Source: Streptomyces sp. NBC_00459
GTDB lineage: Bacteria > Actinomycetota > Actinomycetes > Streptomycetales > Streptomycetaceae
Length of the DNA: 64,000 nt
Direction: 5' to 3'
Assembly (NCBI RefSeq): GCF_036013955.1
Contig: NZ_CP107903.1
Span: 8,060,001-8,124,000, forward strand
Numbering within the stretch: position 1 is the stretch's first letter; every line of letters starts with the position of its first letter. The position numbers and the translations under genes are program-made. The notes beneath the pieces are model-generated. The model did not search any database. It was not told where the DNA came from and was given only the letters and a program-made list of their open reading frames with translations. Below are positions 41,319 through 49,903 of this stretch, in pieces.

Positions 41319-43394
41319 GTGCGGGACGTGGGTGCGGGGCGTTGGCGGCGGATCGTCAGCCAGATCGGGCGGAGCGTCGTGGTGTGGGCCGTGTCGACGC
41401 TGACGATGCTGGTGCTCGCAGGCATCCTCCCGGACTTCCAGATCCGGACCGGTGACGGCGACAGCGCCACCCGGATCGCGGTCACCGCGGCCATCGGCGC
41501 CGGCGCCTTCGGTCTGCTGTCGGCCCTGGCCTGGCCGGTGCTGGTCCGGCTGCTGCTGCTCGTGCCCGCCCTCGTCCTCGGGCTGCTGGTCTTCTTCCTG
41601 AACGGCGCACTGCTGCTCGTCGCCCTGCGGCTGACCCCGGCCGACCGTCCCGAGGCGGCCCCGGAGACGGCGGTGGTGGTCGCCGCGGTGATGTCCGCCG
41701 TGGCCTCCGCGACGGGCGCGGCCCTGGCCGTACGGGACGACGACGCCTACCGAAGACGTCTCTACCGCCTCGCCGACCGGCGCGGCACCGCACGGCTGAT
41801 CGAGGGCGCCACGACCCCCGGCGTGGTGTTCCTGCAGCTCGACGGCGTCGGCCACGACGTCCTGGTGCGGGCCGTGGAGAAGGGGCTCATGCCGACCGTG
41901 GCGAGCTGGCTGGGCGTCTCCCACCGGCTCACCCCCTGGCGCACCGACTGGTCGAGCCAGACCGGCGCCAGCCAGCTCGGCATCCTGCACGGCACCAACC
42001 ACGACATCCCGGCCTTCCGCTGGTACGAGAAGGACACCGGGGAGGTCATGGTCTGCAACCGGCCCACCAGCGCCGCCGAACTCCAGCGCCGGGCCGTCGA
42101 ACGCACCGGCGACGGCGGACTGCTCACCGTCGACGGGGCCAGCCGGGGCAACCTCTTCAGCGGCGGCGCCGACGAGCAGGCCCTCGTGCTGTCCATCGCG
42201 GCCCGGCGGCGCGGCCGGGAGAACCGTTCCCGTGCCGGCTACTTCTCCTACTTCTCCGACCCCGCCAACGCCGTCCGCACAGCACTGTCCTTCGTCGCCG
42301 AAGTCGGCCGTGAGATCGGCCAGTCGACCGTCGCCCGGATGCGCAAACGGCGCCCGCGGGTCGCTCGCGGCGGCCTCTACCCCTTCATCCGTGCCTTCGC
42401 GACCGTCGTCGAGCGGGACGTGGTCGTCGCCGCCGTGATGGGCGACATGCTCGCCGGGCGCACCGCCGTCTACGCCGACCTGGTCGCCTACGACGAGGTC
42501 GCCCACCACTCCGGGCCGCACAGCCGGGACGCCGAGAAGGTCCTCCAACGCCTCGACCGGTCCGCCGCGTTGATCGCGCAGGTCGCCGAGCACGCGCCCC
42601 GCCCGTACCGGATCGTCCTCCTCTCCGACCACGGGCAGAGCCCCGGCGAGACCTTCCGGGGGCGGTACGGGCTCGGCCTCGGCGAGCTGGTCCGGGCCGG
42701 CTGCGGACTGCCCGTACCGCGAAAGGCGCGGCGCACCCACAGCGGGGCCGAGGCGCGGGCCGCCGTGCGTGCCGCGCTGCGGCGGCCCGTCGAGGAGAAC
42801 GGCGAGCAGCACGTGCCCCCGGGCCGCCACTCCGAACCGCTGGTGCTGGCCTCCGGCAACCTCGGGCTCATCTCCTTCCCGGACGTGCATCACCGCATGA
42901 CCAAGGAGGAGATCGACGCCCGCCATCCCGCGCTGCTCACCACCCTCGCCAACCATCCCGGCGTCGGCTTCGTCCTCGTCGCAGGCGAGGGGCACGACGG
43001 GGTCGTGCTGGGCGCGCACGGGGCGGAGATCCCGGTGGACGAGCTGGACGACGAACACCCTGGTCCGCTGGCCGACTTCGGTCCCGGCGCGGCGGGCGCG
43101 GTGCGCCGTACGCACTCCTTCCCGCACACCGCCGACATCATGGTCAACTCCTGGTACGACCCCGCCGAGGGCGAGGTGCTCGCCTTCGAGGAGCAGATCG
43201 GCTCGCACGGCGGGCTCGGCGGTGCTCAGGGCAGGCCCTTCCTGATGGCACCCCTCGGACTGTCGGCGGCGGTCGAGGAGGGGGAGGAACTGGTCGGCGC
43301 CGAACACATCCACCGCGTACTGCGGCGCTGGCTGCGCGAGTGCAACGGGCCGCAGGTGCCCCTGGGGGTTCCCGGGGACCACCGGGTCGCCTGA
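41319..43394 (+). CDS. Membrane-anchored alkaline-phosphatase-superfamily phosphodiesterase (holin-like N-terminus)
   Basis: A 691-residue protein. Residues 10-125 contain four hydrophobic helices resembling the PF04020 phage-holin-4 superfamily. The large soluble part (about 160-680) is an alkaline-phosphatase-like domain. First metal site: FLQLDGVGHDVL, with the nucleophile region SSQTGASQLGILHGTNHD. Second: VAYDEVAHHSG. Third: LLSDHGQSPGETF, and later HGG near IGSHGGLGG. These are the ligands of the type I phosphodiesterase/nucleotide pyrophosphatase group. Active-site exposure depends on topology, probably outside. GTG 41319 is the likely start, with 41328 as an alternative. Confidence 0.82.
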   Translation: MRDVGAGRWRRIVSQIGRSVVVWAVSTLTMLVLAGILPDFQIRTGDGDSATRIAVTAAIGAGAFGLLSALAWPVLVRLLLLVPALVLGLLVFFLNGALLLVALRLTPADRPEAAPETAVVVAAVMSAVASATGAALAVRDDDAYRRRLYRLADRRGTARLIEGATTPGVVFLQLDGVGHDVLVRAVEKGLMPTVASWLGVSHRLTPWRTDWSSQTGASQLGILHGTNHDIPAFRWYEKDTGEVMVCNRPTSAAELQRRAVERTGDGGLLTVDGASRGNLFSGGADEQALVLSIAARRRGRENRSRAGYFSYFSDPANAVRTALSFVAEVGREIGQSTVARMRKRRPRVARGGLYPFIRAFATVVERDVVVAAVMGDMLAGRTAVYADLVAYDEVAHHSGPHSRDAEKVLQRLDRSAALIAQVAEHAPRPYRIVLLSDHGQSPGETFRGRYGLGLGELVRAGCGLPVPRKARRTHSGAEARAAVRAALRRPVEENGEQHVPPGRHSEPLVLASGNLGLISFPDVHHRMTKEEIDARHPALLTTLANHPGVGFVLVAGEGHDGVVLGAHGAEIPVDELDDEHPGPLADFGPGAAGAVRRTHSFPHTADIMVNSWYDPAEGEVLAFEEQIGSHGGLGGAQGRPFLMAPLGLSAAVEEGEELVGAEHIHRVLRRWLRECNGPQVPLGVPGDHRVA

Positions 43395-43510
43395 GCGCGG
43401 GCCGCCGGAAAATCGGCTGCGCTCCCGCGCCCGGGTCACCACACTGTTCGTACCGGGCCTCGCGCTCCTCTGCGCGCTCCCTCCTCCGCGAACCCCCTTG
43501 GAGTACCTGC

Positions 43511-44572
43511 GTGCAGGCTGCCGTCACCGTCACCCCTTCCCGGATTCCGGAGCTGCTGCTCGGTCTCGCGACTGTGCGGCCCGTGTTCCTCTGGGGCGCC
43601 CCCGGTATCGGAAAGTCCTCCCTGGTAAGGGAGTTCGCCGAGTCGCTGGGACTGGAGTGCGTGAGCCTGCTCGGTACGCAGCTGGCGCCGGAGGACCTGA
43701 TCGGCGTACCGCAGATCCGGGACGGGCGGTCCGTGTTCTGTCCACCGGAGGCCATCGCCCGGGACGAGCCGTACTGCCTGTTCCTGGACGAGCTGAACGC
43801 GGCCACGCCCGACGTCCAGAAGGCGTTCTACTCGCTGATCCTGGACCGCCGGATCGGCAACTACGAGCTGCCGAAGGGCTCGATCGTGATCGGCGCCGGC
43901 AACCGCGCCACGGACAACGCCCTCGCCCGGCCGATCGCCTCCGCACTGATCAACCGCCTCGCCCACGTCCACCTGGAGGCCTCGCCGAAGGACTGGCTGG
44001 TCTGGGCCGCGAACAACGACATCCACCCCTGGGTCGTGGACCACCTCACCGACCGCCCCGACCACCTCTGGTCCAAGCCGCCGAAGACAGAGGAGCCCTT
44101 CTCCACGCCCCGCTCCTGGCACATGCTCTCCGACGCCCTGCACTCCTTCGGGCCCGCGCTCGACGAGGAGACCCTGAAGGTGATCGCGCACGGAGCGCTG
44201 ACGCCGACACACGCCACCGCGTTCTGCGGGTACGTCAAGATCGTGCGCAGCCGGTTCGGCATCGACGCGATCATCAAGGGCGACGCGCGCTGGCCGCACC
44301 GCATCGAGGACCGCGACCTGCTCTACTACCTCGCCGAGTCGTTCCGCGGGCGGCTGGTCAAGGAACTCCCGGTCAGCAAGGGGCACATGTCGCCGAACGG
44401 CCGCGAGGCCGCGTACCGCGCCAAGTCGCTGCTCGTACAGCTCGCCGAGATCTCGGTGGAGGTCGCACAGAGCGTCATCGCCGCCGACGCCGACGGCAAC
44501 CCCCTGCTGCCCGCCTGGTTCCTGGTCGAGGCGGCGCGGGACATGCCCCGACTGGTGGAGGCGCGGCGGTGA
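43511..44572 (+). CDS. MoxR-type AAA+ ATPase
   Basis: A 353-residue AAA+ ATPase. Walker A is WGAPGIGKSSLV (about 30-41), Walker B is CLFLDELNAAT, sensor 1 is IVIGAGNRATDNA and the arginine-finger region is SALINRLAHVHLE. MoxR proteins work with von Willebrand-factor-A proteins to insert metals or remodel complexes. The gene overlaps the next one by GTGA, and that gene encodes exactly such a VWA protein. GTG 43511 follows GGAG at 7-base spacing. Confidence 0.9.
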   Translation: MQAAVTVTPSRIPELLLGLATVRPVFLWGAPGIGKSSLVREFAESLGLECVSLLGTQLAPEDLIGVPQIRDGRSVFCPPEAIARDEPYCLFLDELNAATPDVQKAFYSLILDRRIGNYELPKGSIVIGAGNRATDNALARPIASALINRLAHVHLEASPKDWLVWAANNDIHPWVVDHLTDRPDHLWSKPPKTEEPFSTPRSWHMLSDALHSFGPALDEETLKVIAHGALTPTHATAFCGYVKIVRSRFGIDAIIKGDARWPHRIEDRDLLYYLAESFRGRLVKELPVSKGHMSPNGREAAYRAKSLLVQLAEISVEVAQSVIAADADGNPLLPAWFLVEAARDMPRLVEARR

Positions 44573-46374
44573 GCCGGGCGAGCCGGCAGGCGCAGCAGAA
44601 GAAGAGGGACCTCGCGAAGGAGGCGTACGAGGCCGGACTGGCCCTCGTGCGCGCCAACCCGGCGCTCGGGTCGGTGCGGTTCTCCACCTGCCGGAGCCCG
44701 GACTGCGACCTCTCGCCCGTCGACGGACTGGTGTGCACGGACTCCGACGGGGTGCTGCACGCCCATGCCACCCGGCGGGCCGAACCGGCCGGGTGGGCGT
44801 GGGCGATCGCGCACGGCCTCATCCACCTCGGCTTCGGGCACGTCCCGGCGGCGAAGGGCGAGCGCGTCCAGCCCGACCGCTACGACATCGCCGCCCGCTG
44901 CCTCGTCGTCAACCGTTTCCTGCTCGGCTTCCCGGTCGGCACCGCTCCCGAACTGCTGCCGGCCGCCTACCCCGACGGCGACGAGGAGCAGCTCGCCGCC
45001 CGTTGGCGCCGCGCGGGCTCGGTCCCGGCCGCGTTCGAGGGCTGCGGTACGGCGGGCAGCGAACCCGACCAGTGGCTCGAACCGTACGACAAGTGGGCCC
45101 CGTCGGTACCCGACTGGCAGCTCGCCTTCGCCCACGCCCTGACCCGCACGATGTCGACGGCGATGGACGTGGCCGGCGGCCGACGCGAGTCCATGTCCGA
45201 CGAGTCCGCCCGACCGAGGCCCTGGCAGCAGGCGTTGAGCTGGTTCGTCACCTCCTATCCGCTGCTCGGCGGGATCGCGGCCGGCATCAAGGTCGTCGCC
45301 GACCTCGAACTCGCGCAGGCGCACGGCATCTCCGTCGCCGCCGTGAACGCGGAGGCGGGCGAGATCTACATCAACCCGCTGCTTCATCTGGACGACGAGG
45401 AATGGCGGTTCGTCCTCGCCCACGAGATGCTGCACGCCGCACTGCGCCACGGCGACCGCTGCGGAACACGCGACCCGTACCTCTTCAACGTCGCCTGCGA
45501 CTACGTCATCAACGGCTGGCTGGCGGAGATGGACGTCGGCACGATGCCCGAAGGGCTGCTGCACGACGCCGAGTTGAAGGGACTCTCGGCGGAGGAGGTG
45601 TACGACCGGATCGCGCAGGACCTGCGCCGGATGCGCCGCCTGTCCACCCTGCGCGGAAAGGGCGCCTGCGATGTGCTGGGCGCCCCGCTGGGATCGCCGC
45701 GTGACTACGTCGACCTCGACGAGTTCTACCGGCGCGGCCTCGGCCAGGGCCTGAACCTGCACCAGCAGCACGAACGCGGTTACCTGCCCGGCGGGTTGGT
45801 GGAGGAGATCCGCGCGCTGAACCATCCGCCGCTGCCCTGGGACGCCCAACTCGCCCGTTGGTTCGACGAGTTCGTGCCCCGCCCGGAGCCCGTACGGTCG
45901 TATGCGCGCCCTTCGCGCCGTCAGTCGTCCACCCCCGACATCCCGCGCGCGGGGCGGTACTTCCCGCCCGAGGAGATCGCCCGCTGCACGTTCGGGGTCG
46001 TGCTGGACACCTCCGGGTCGATGGACCGGACGCTGCTCGGGAAGGCGCTGGGCGCGATCGCCTCGTACGCCGGAGCACGGGACGTACCGGCGGCGCGGGT
46101 CGTGTTCTGCGATGCCGCCGCGCACGACGCGGGCTATCTGCCGGTCACCGAGATCGCCGAACGGGTCCGGGTGCACGGCCGCGGCGGGACCGTGCTCCAG
46201 CCCGGCATCGACGTGCTGCACCGGGCCGACGACTTTCCCCCGGGGGCGCCCGTGCTGGTCATCACGGACGGCTGGTGCGACGTCCTGCGGGTGCGACGCG
46301 AGCACGCCTATCTGATTCCGCAGGGCGCTCGTCTGCCGTTCACCGCCCGTGGGCCGGTCTTTAGGGTGCAGTGA
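44569..46374 (+). CDS. DUF2201-type zincin/VWA protein, partner of the MoxR ATPase
   Basis: A 601-residue cytoplasmic protein. It has a canonical HExxH zincin motif, LAHEMLHAALRH (285-289), followed by NVACDYVINGW, the layout of the DUF2201 putative metallopeptidase domain. The C-terminus is a VWA-like domain with the MIDAS motif VVLDTSGSMD (480-484). Earlier, at 82-91, lies HGLIHLGFGH, which looks like a second, degenerate zincin helix in which Glu is replaced by Gly. The GTGA overlap ensures coupled translation with the ATPase. The substrate is unknown; metal-dependent maturation or proteolysis of a partner is a fair guess. Confidence 0.82.
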   Translation: MSRASRQAQQKKRDLAKEAYEAGLALVRANPALGSVRFSTCRSPDCDLSPVDGLVCTDSDGVLHAHATRRAEPAGWAWAIAHGLIHLGFGHVPAAKGERVQPDRYDIAARCLVVNRFLLGFPVGTAPELLPAAYPDGDEEQLAARWRRAGSVPAAFEGCGTAGSEPDQWLEPYDKWAPSVPDWQLAFAHALTRTMSTAMDVAGGRRESMSDESARPRPWQQALSWFVTSYPLLGGIAAGIKVVADLELAQAHGISVAAVNAEAGEIYINPLLHLDDEEWRFVLAHEMLHAALRHGDRCGTRDPYLFNVACDYVINGWLAEMDVGTMPEGLLHDAELKGLSAEEVYDRIAQDLRRMRRLSTLRGKGACDVLGAPLGSPRDYVDLDEFYRRGLGQGLNLHQQHERGYLPGGLVEEIRALNHPPLPWDAQLARWFDEFVPRPEPVRSYARPSRRQSSTPDIPRAGRYFPPEEIARCTFGVVLDTSGSMDRTLLGKALGAIASYAGARDVPAARVVFCDAAAHDAGYLPVTEIAERVRVHGRGGTVLQPGIDVLHRADDFPPGAPVLVITDGWCDVLRVRREHAYLIPQGARLPFTARGPVFRVQ

Positions 46375-46451
46375 GCCGGAAGTCGGCCGGAGTGTGATCG
46401 GATGGGGGATACGGAACCCCGGCTTCGGGACCACACGCGAAAGGATGAACC

Positions 46452-46880
46452 GTGGCTACCACGCGCTCTGCACACACCGTCTGGGAAGGCAACCTGTTGG
46501 AGGGCAACGGCGTTGTCACCTTCGACTCCTCCGGTGCCATCGCCGAGCAGCCCGTGACGTGGGCCTCGCGCGCCCAGGACGCGAACGGCAAGACCAGCCC
46601 CGAGGAGCTGATCGCCGCCGCCCACTCCAGCTGCTTCTCGATGGCGTTCTCGCACGCCCTGGCCGGTGCGGGAACCCCGGCCACCAAGCTCCTGACCTCG
46701 GCCGACGTCACCTTCCAGCCGGGTGAGGGCATCACCGGCATCCACCTCACGGTGGAGGGCACGGTGCCGGGCATCGACGAGGACGCCTTCGTCGCCGCCG
46801 CCGAGGACGCCAAGCAGAACTGCCCGGTCAGCAAGGCCCTGACCGGCACGACGATCACGCTGTCGGCGAAGCTCGCCTGA
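46452..46880 (+). CDS. OsmC-family peroxiredoxin-like protein
   Basis: A 142-residue enzyme that reduces organic hydroperoxides with a pair of reactive cysteines. They are in AAAHSSCFSMAFSHAL (about residue 60) and AKQNCPVSKALTG (about 124), at the family distance. The N-terminus HTVWEGNLLEGNGVVTFDS and the length are standard for the OsmC subgroup. GTG 46452 follows AAAGGA. A strong terminator ends the gene. Family members are commonly induced by osmotic or SigB-type stress. Confidence 0.92.
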   Translation: MATTRSAHTVWEGNLLEGNGVVTFDSSGAIAEQPVTWASRAQDANGKTSPEELIAAAHSSCFSMAFSHALAGAGTPATKLLTSADVTFQPGEGITGIHLTVEGTVPGIDEDAFVAAAEDAKQNCPVSKALTGTTITLSAKLA

Positions 46881-46898
46881 CGTTCGCCCACGCACCCT

Positions 46899-46929
46899 GC
46901 CGCGCTCCTCGATGTCCGAGGTGCGCGGC
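46899..46929 (+). terminator. Intrinsic terminator after osmC
   Basis: GCCGCGC-CCTCG pairs with CGAGG-GCGCGGC, with one mismatched base per arm, followed by ATCGTCGTTTT, a rare T-run in this genome. Confidence 0.8.
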
Positions 46930-47039
46930 ATCGTCGTTTTCGGGGTACTTCAAAGAAGGAGCCCGGAGGAAGGACTGACGAGCAGGCACTCAGGTCTTGT
47001 GGTGGAGGGCGGGAAGCGTCCTGGCGGAAGGGGACAGCT

Positions 47040-48923
47040 GTGGCACGTGCGGTCGGGATCGATCTGGGGACCACGAACTCGGTGGTGGCCGTGCTGGAGG
47101 GCGGTGAGGCCACCGTCGTCGCGAACGCCGAGGGAGCGAGGACCACACCGTCCGTCGTGGCCTTCGCGAAGAACGGTGAGGTGCTCGTCGGAGAGGTCGC
47201 CAAGCGGCAGGCCGTGACGAACGTGGAGCGCACGGCCCGCTCCGTCAAGCGTCATATGGGCGACGGTCATTGGCGGTTCCCCGAACAGGGATCCGTGGAC
47301 GGCACCCGCTACCGCGCCCAGGAGCTGTCCGCGCGCGTGCTCCAGAAGCTGAAGCGGGACGCGGAGGCGTATCTCGGCGAGGACGTCTCGGACGCGGTGA
47401 TCACCGTGCCGGCGTACTTCGACGACTCCCAGCGGCAGGCCACCAAGGAGGCCGGAGAGATCGCCGGCCTCAAGGTGCTGCGGATCATCAACGAACCGAC
47501 CGCCGCCGCCCTCGCGTACGGCCTCGACCGGGGCGAGGAGCAGACCGTGCTCGTCTTCGACCTGGGCGGCGGCACCTTCGACGTGTCGCTCCTGGAGATC
47601 GGCGACGGCGTCATCGAGGTCAAGGCGACCAACGGCGACACCGGGCTCGGCGGCGACGACTGGGACCAGCGGATCGTCGACCACCTCGTCAAACGCTTCA
47701 AGGGGCAGCACGGCATCGACCTCGCGGGCGACAAGATGGCGCTGCAACGGCTGCGCGAGGGCGCGGAGAAGGCGAAGATCGAGCTGTCGAGTTCGTCGGA
47801 GACGACGATCAACCTGCCCTACATCACCGCCTCCGCGGAGGGTCCGCTGCACCTGGAGGAGAAGCTGACGCGCTCCCAGTTCCAGGAGCTGACCGCCGAC
47901 CTGCTCGACCGCTGCAAGAAGCCCTTCAACCAGGCGATCAAGGACGCGGGGGTGGAGCTCGCAGCGATCGACCACGTGACCCTGGTCGGCGGCTCGACCC
48001 GGATGCCCGCCGTCACCGAACTGGTCAAGGAACTCACCGGCAAGGAACCGCACAAGGGCGTCAACCCGGACGAGGTGGTCGCCCTGGGAGCGACCCTCCA
48101 GGCGGGCGTCATCCGCGGTGACGTGAAGGACGTCCTGCTGCTCGACGTCACCCCGCTGTCCCTCGGCATCGAGACCAAGGGCGGCATCATGACCAAGCTC
48201 ATCGAGCGCAACACCACGATCCCGACCCGGCGTTCGGAGATCTTCACGACGGCCGCCGACAACCAGCCCTCGGTGGGCATCCAGGTCTACCAGGGCGAAC
48301 GTGAAATCGCCGCGTACAACAAGAAGTTGGGCGTCTTCGACCTCACCGGGCTGCCGCCGGCCCCACGAGGCGTGCCGCAGATCGAGGTCGCCTTCGACAT
48401 CGACGCCAACGGGATCATGCACGTCTCGGCGAAGGACCTGGCCACCGGCCGGGAACAGAAGATGACCGTCACGGGCGGCTCGGCGCTCCCCAAGGACGAC
48501 ATCGACCGCATGATGCGCGAGGCCGAGCAGTACGCCGATGAGGACCGCAGGCGCCGGGAGGCGGCCGAGACGCGCAACCAGGCCGAGCAACTCGTCTACC
48601 AGACCGAGAAGTTCGTGCGGGACAACGAGGAACGGGTGCCGGGGGAGGCGAAGTCGGAGGTCGCGGATGCCGTTGCCGAGCTGAAGGGGCTCCTGGCGCA
48701 GGAGAGCGACATCAGTGCGCTGCGGGCCGGTGTAGAGAAACTCGCCACCGTCAGCCAGCGGATGGGGCAGGCGATGTACGCGCAGGCTCAGCAACAGTCT
48801 CCGACGGAGGGACACGGCACCGGTGACACCGCCCCGGCGGGGGAGGACGAGGGTGTGGTGGAGGCGGAGATTGTCGATGACGAGGGGGACGAGCGTGGTG
48901 ACGCGAAGGGGCAGGGGGTGTAG
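47040..48923 (+). CDS. dnaK: Hsp70 chaperone DnaK (stand-alone copy)
   Basis: A 627-residue Hsp70. The ATPase domain is complete: VGIDLGTTNSVVAVLEGGEA, LRIINEPTAAALAYGLDRGE, VFDLGGGTFDVSLLEIGDG and VTLVGGSTRMPAVTELV. The substrate-binding domain begins at VLLLDVTPLSLGIETKGG. The C-terminal lid is helical and ends in an acidic tail (EAEIVDDEGDE), the usual end for a bacterial DnaK. GTG 47040 gives the normal N-terminus. No grpE, dnaJ or hspR accompanies it and no HAIR operator was seen upstream. It is therefore probably a second DnaK under different control from the main dnaK operon. Confidence 0.93.
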   Translation: MARAVGIDLGTTNSVVAVLEGGEATVVANAEGARTTPSVVAFAKNGEVLVGEVAKRQAVTNVERTARSVKRHMGDGHWRFPEQGSVDGTRYRAQELSARVLQKLKRDAEAYLGEDVSDAVITVPAYFDDSQRQATKEAGEIAGLKVLRIINEPTAAALAYGLDRGEEQTVLVFDLGGGTFDVSLLEIGDGVIEVKATNGDTGLGGDDWDQRIVDHLVKRFKGQHGIDLAGDKMALQRLREGAEKAKIELSSSSETTINLPYITASAEGPLHLEEKLTRSQFQELTADLLDRCKKPFNQAIKDAGVELAAIDHVTLVGGSTRMPAVTELVKELTGKEPHKGVNPDEVVALGATLQAGVIRGDVKDVLLLDVTPLSLGIETKGGIMTKLIERNTTIPTRRSEIFTTAADNQPSVGIQVYQGEREIAAYNKKLGVFDLTGLPPAPRGVPQIEVAFDIDANGIMHVSAKDLATGREQKMTVTGGSALPKDDIDRMMREAEQYADEDRRRREAAETRNQAEQLVYQTEKFVRDNEERVPGEAKSEVADAVAELKGLLAQESDISALRAGVEKLATVSQRMGQAMYAQAQQQSPTEGHGTGDTAPAGEDEGVVEAEIVDDEGDERGDAKGQGV

Positions 48924-48954
48924 GTGGTTCGCGGGCTGCGGGTTCGTTGTGGCT

Positions 48955-48992
48955 GGTCGCGCAGTTCCCCGCGCCCCTGGAGGGGCGCGGGG
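48955..48992. terminator. Dispersed repeat forming a terminator between dnaK and the convergent methyltransferase
   Basis: The GGTCGCGCAGTTCCCCGCGC motif (compare 30736-30756) runs into a perfect hairpin: CCCCGCGCCCCT (48967-48978), loop GG, AGGGGCGCGGGG (48981-48992). Confidence 0.75.
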
Positions 48993-49002
48993 CGCGCCAC
49001 CT

Positions 49003-49818
49003 TCAGAGTTTGCGGGCCACCCCTGCGTACACCGGCACGATGCCCTCTGCCTGGATTGCCACGTCCTCCGGGTCCGGGCGCCAGCCGGAGACGGGGATCA
49101 CGCCGGGGCCCAGTAGCTCCAGGCCGTCGAAGAAGCGGTGGAACTCCGTGAGGGAGCGGGGGAAGAAGGGGGTGCCGCTGCGCCGGAAGTTCTCGGCGGC
49201 CTTCGCGATGGCCTCGGGGCTGAGGTCGGGGGTGACCTGGGAGAGGATCAGGTAGCTGCCGGGGGCGAGTGCCTCGACGTACTTCTTCAGCAGGCCGTGC
49301 ACGTCGTCGCCGTCGGGCTCGTCGCCGAGGTAGTGGGTCAGCGCGACCAGCGACAGCGCGACGGGCCGGGTGAAGTCCAGGGACTCGGCGGCCAGGCGCA
49401 GGATCGTCTCCGGGTCGCGGGCGTCGGCGTGCACGTAGTCGGTGGTGCCCTCGGCCGTACCGTGCAGCAGGGCCTGTGCGTGCCGCAGGACGATCGGGTC
49501 GTTGTCCGCGTACACCACCTTGGCCTCGGGAGCGACGCCCTGGGCCACCTGGTGCAGGTTCGGCTCGGTGGGGATACCCGTGCCGATGTCGAGGAACTGG
49601 CGGATCCCGGCCTCGGCTGCGGTCCGCGTGGCGCGTTGCATGAACCGGCGGTTGGCGCGTGCGCCGCGCAGCACCGTGCCGTCGACGGCGAGGATCCTGC
49701 GGGCCAGCTCCTCGTCCACCGGGTAGTTGTCCTTGCCACCGAGCCACCAGTCGTAGACCCGGGCGGGATGCGGTCTGCTGGTGTCTATGCGGGTGGGCGC
49801 GCCCTCGGGTGCGGTCAT
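49003..49818 (-). CDS. DUF574 (PF04672-type) SAM-dependent methyltransferase
   Basis: A 271-residue protein of an actinobacterial methyltransferase family. The N-terminal PTRIDTSRPHPARVYDWWLG and GGKDNYPVDEELARRIL are the family hallmark. SAM binding is FLDIGTGIPTEPNLHQVAQ, then VVYADNDPIVLRHAQALL. RSLTEFHRFFDGLELLGPGV follows. The substrate is unknown. It lies just downstream of an XRE-DUF5753 regulator in the same direction (86 bp apart), a very common streptomycete pairing. Confidence 0.88.
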   Translation of the reverse strand: MTAPEGAPTRIDTSRPHPARVYDWWLGGKDNYPVDEELARRILAVDGTVLRGARANRRFMQRATRTAAEAGIRQFLDIGTGIPTEPNLHQVAQGVAPEAKVVYADNDPIVLRHAQALLHGTAEGTTDYVHADARDPETILRLAAESLDFTRPVALSLVALTHYLGDEPDGDDVHGLLKKYVEALAPGSYLILSQVTPDLSPEAIAKAAENFRRSGTPFFPRSLTEFHRFFDGLELLGPGVIPVSGWRPDPEDVAIQAEGIVPVYAGVARKL

Positions 49819-49903
49819 GCGGTGTGCTCCTCAAGTGCCGTGAGTTCGTTCTCGTAGGTGCTGCGGCCGGTTCTGTGGATCGGCGGACCAGTGGATCAGC
49901 GGG

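Noticed and set aside
41235..43442. Long minus-strand frame opposite the phosphodiesterase gene
   Set aside because: Same reason: a GC shadow of the true gene.
46930..47039. HspR (HAIR) or CIRCE operator before dnaK
   Set aside because: I looked for CTTGAGT-N7-ACTCAAG and TTAGCACTC-type pairs; only a weak ACTCAGG half-match is present.
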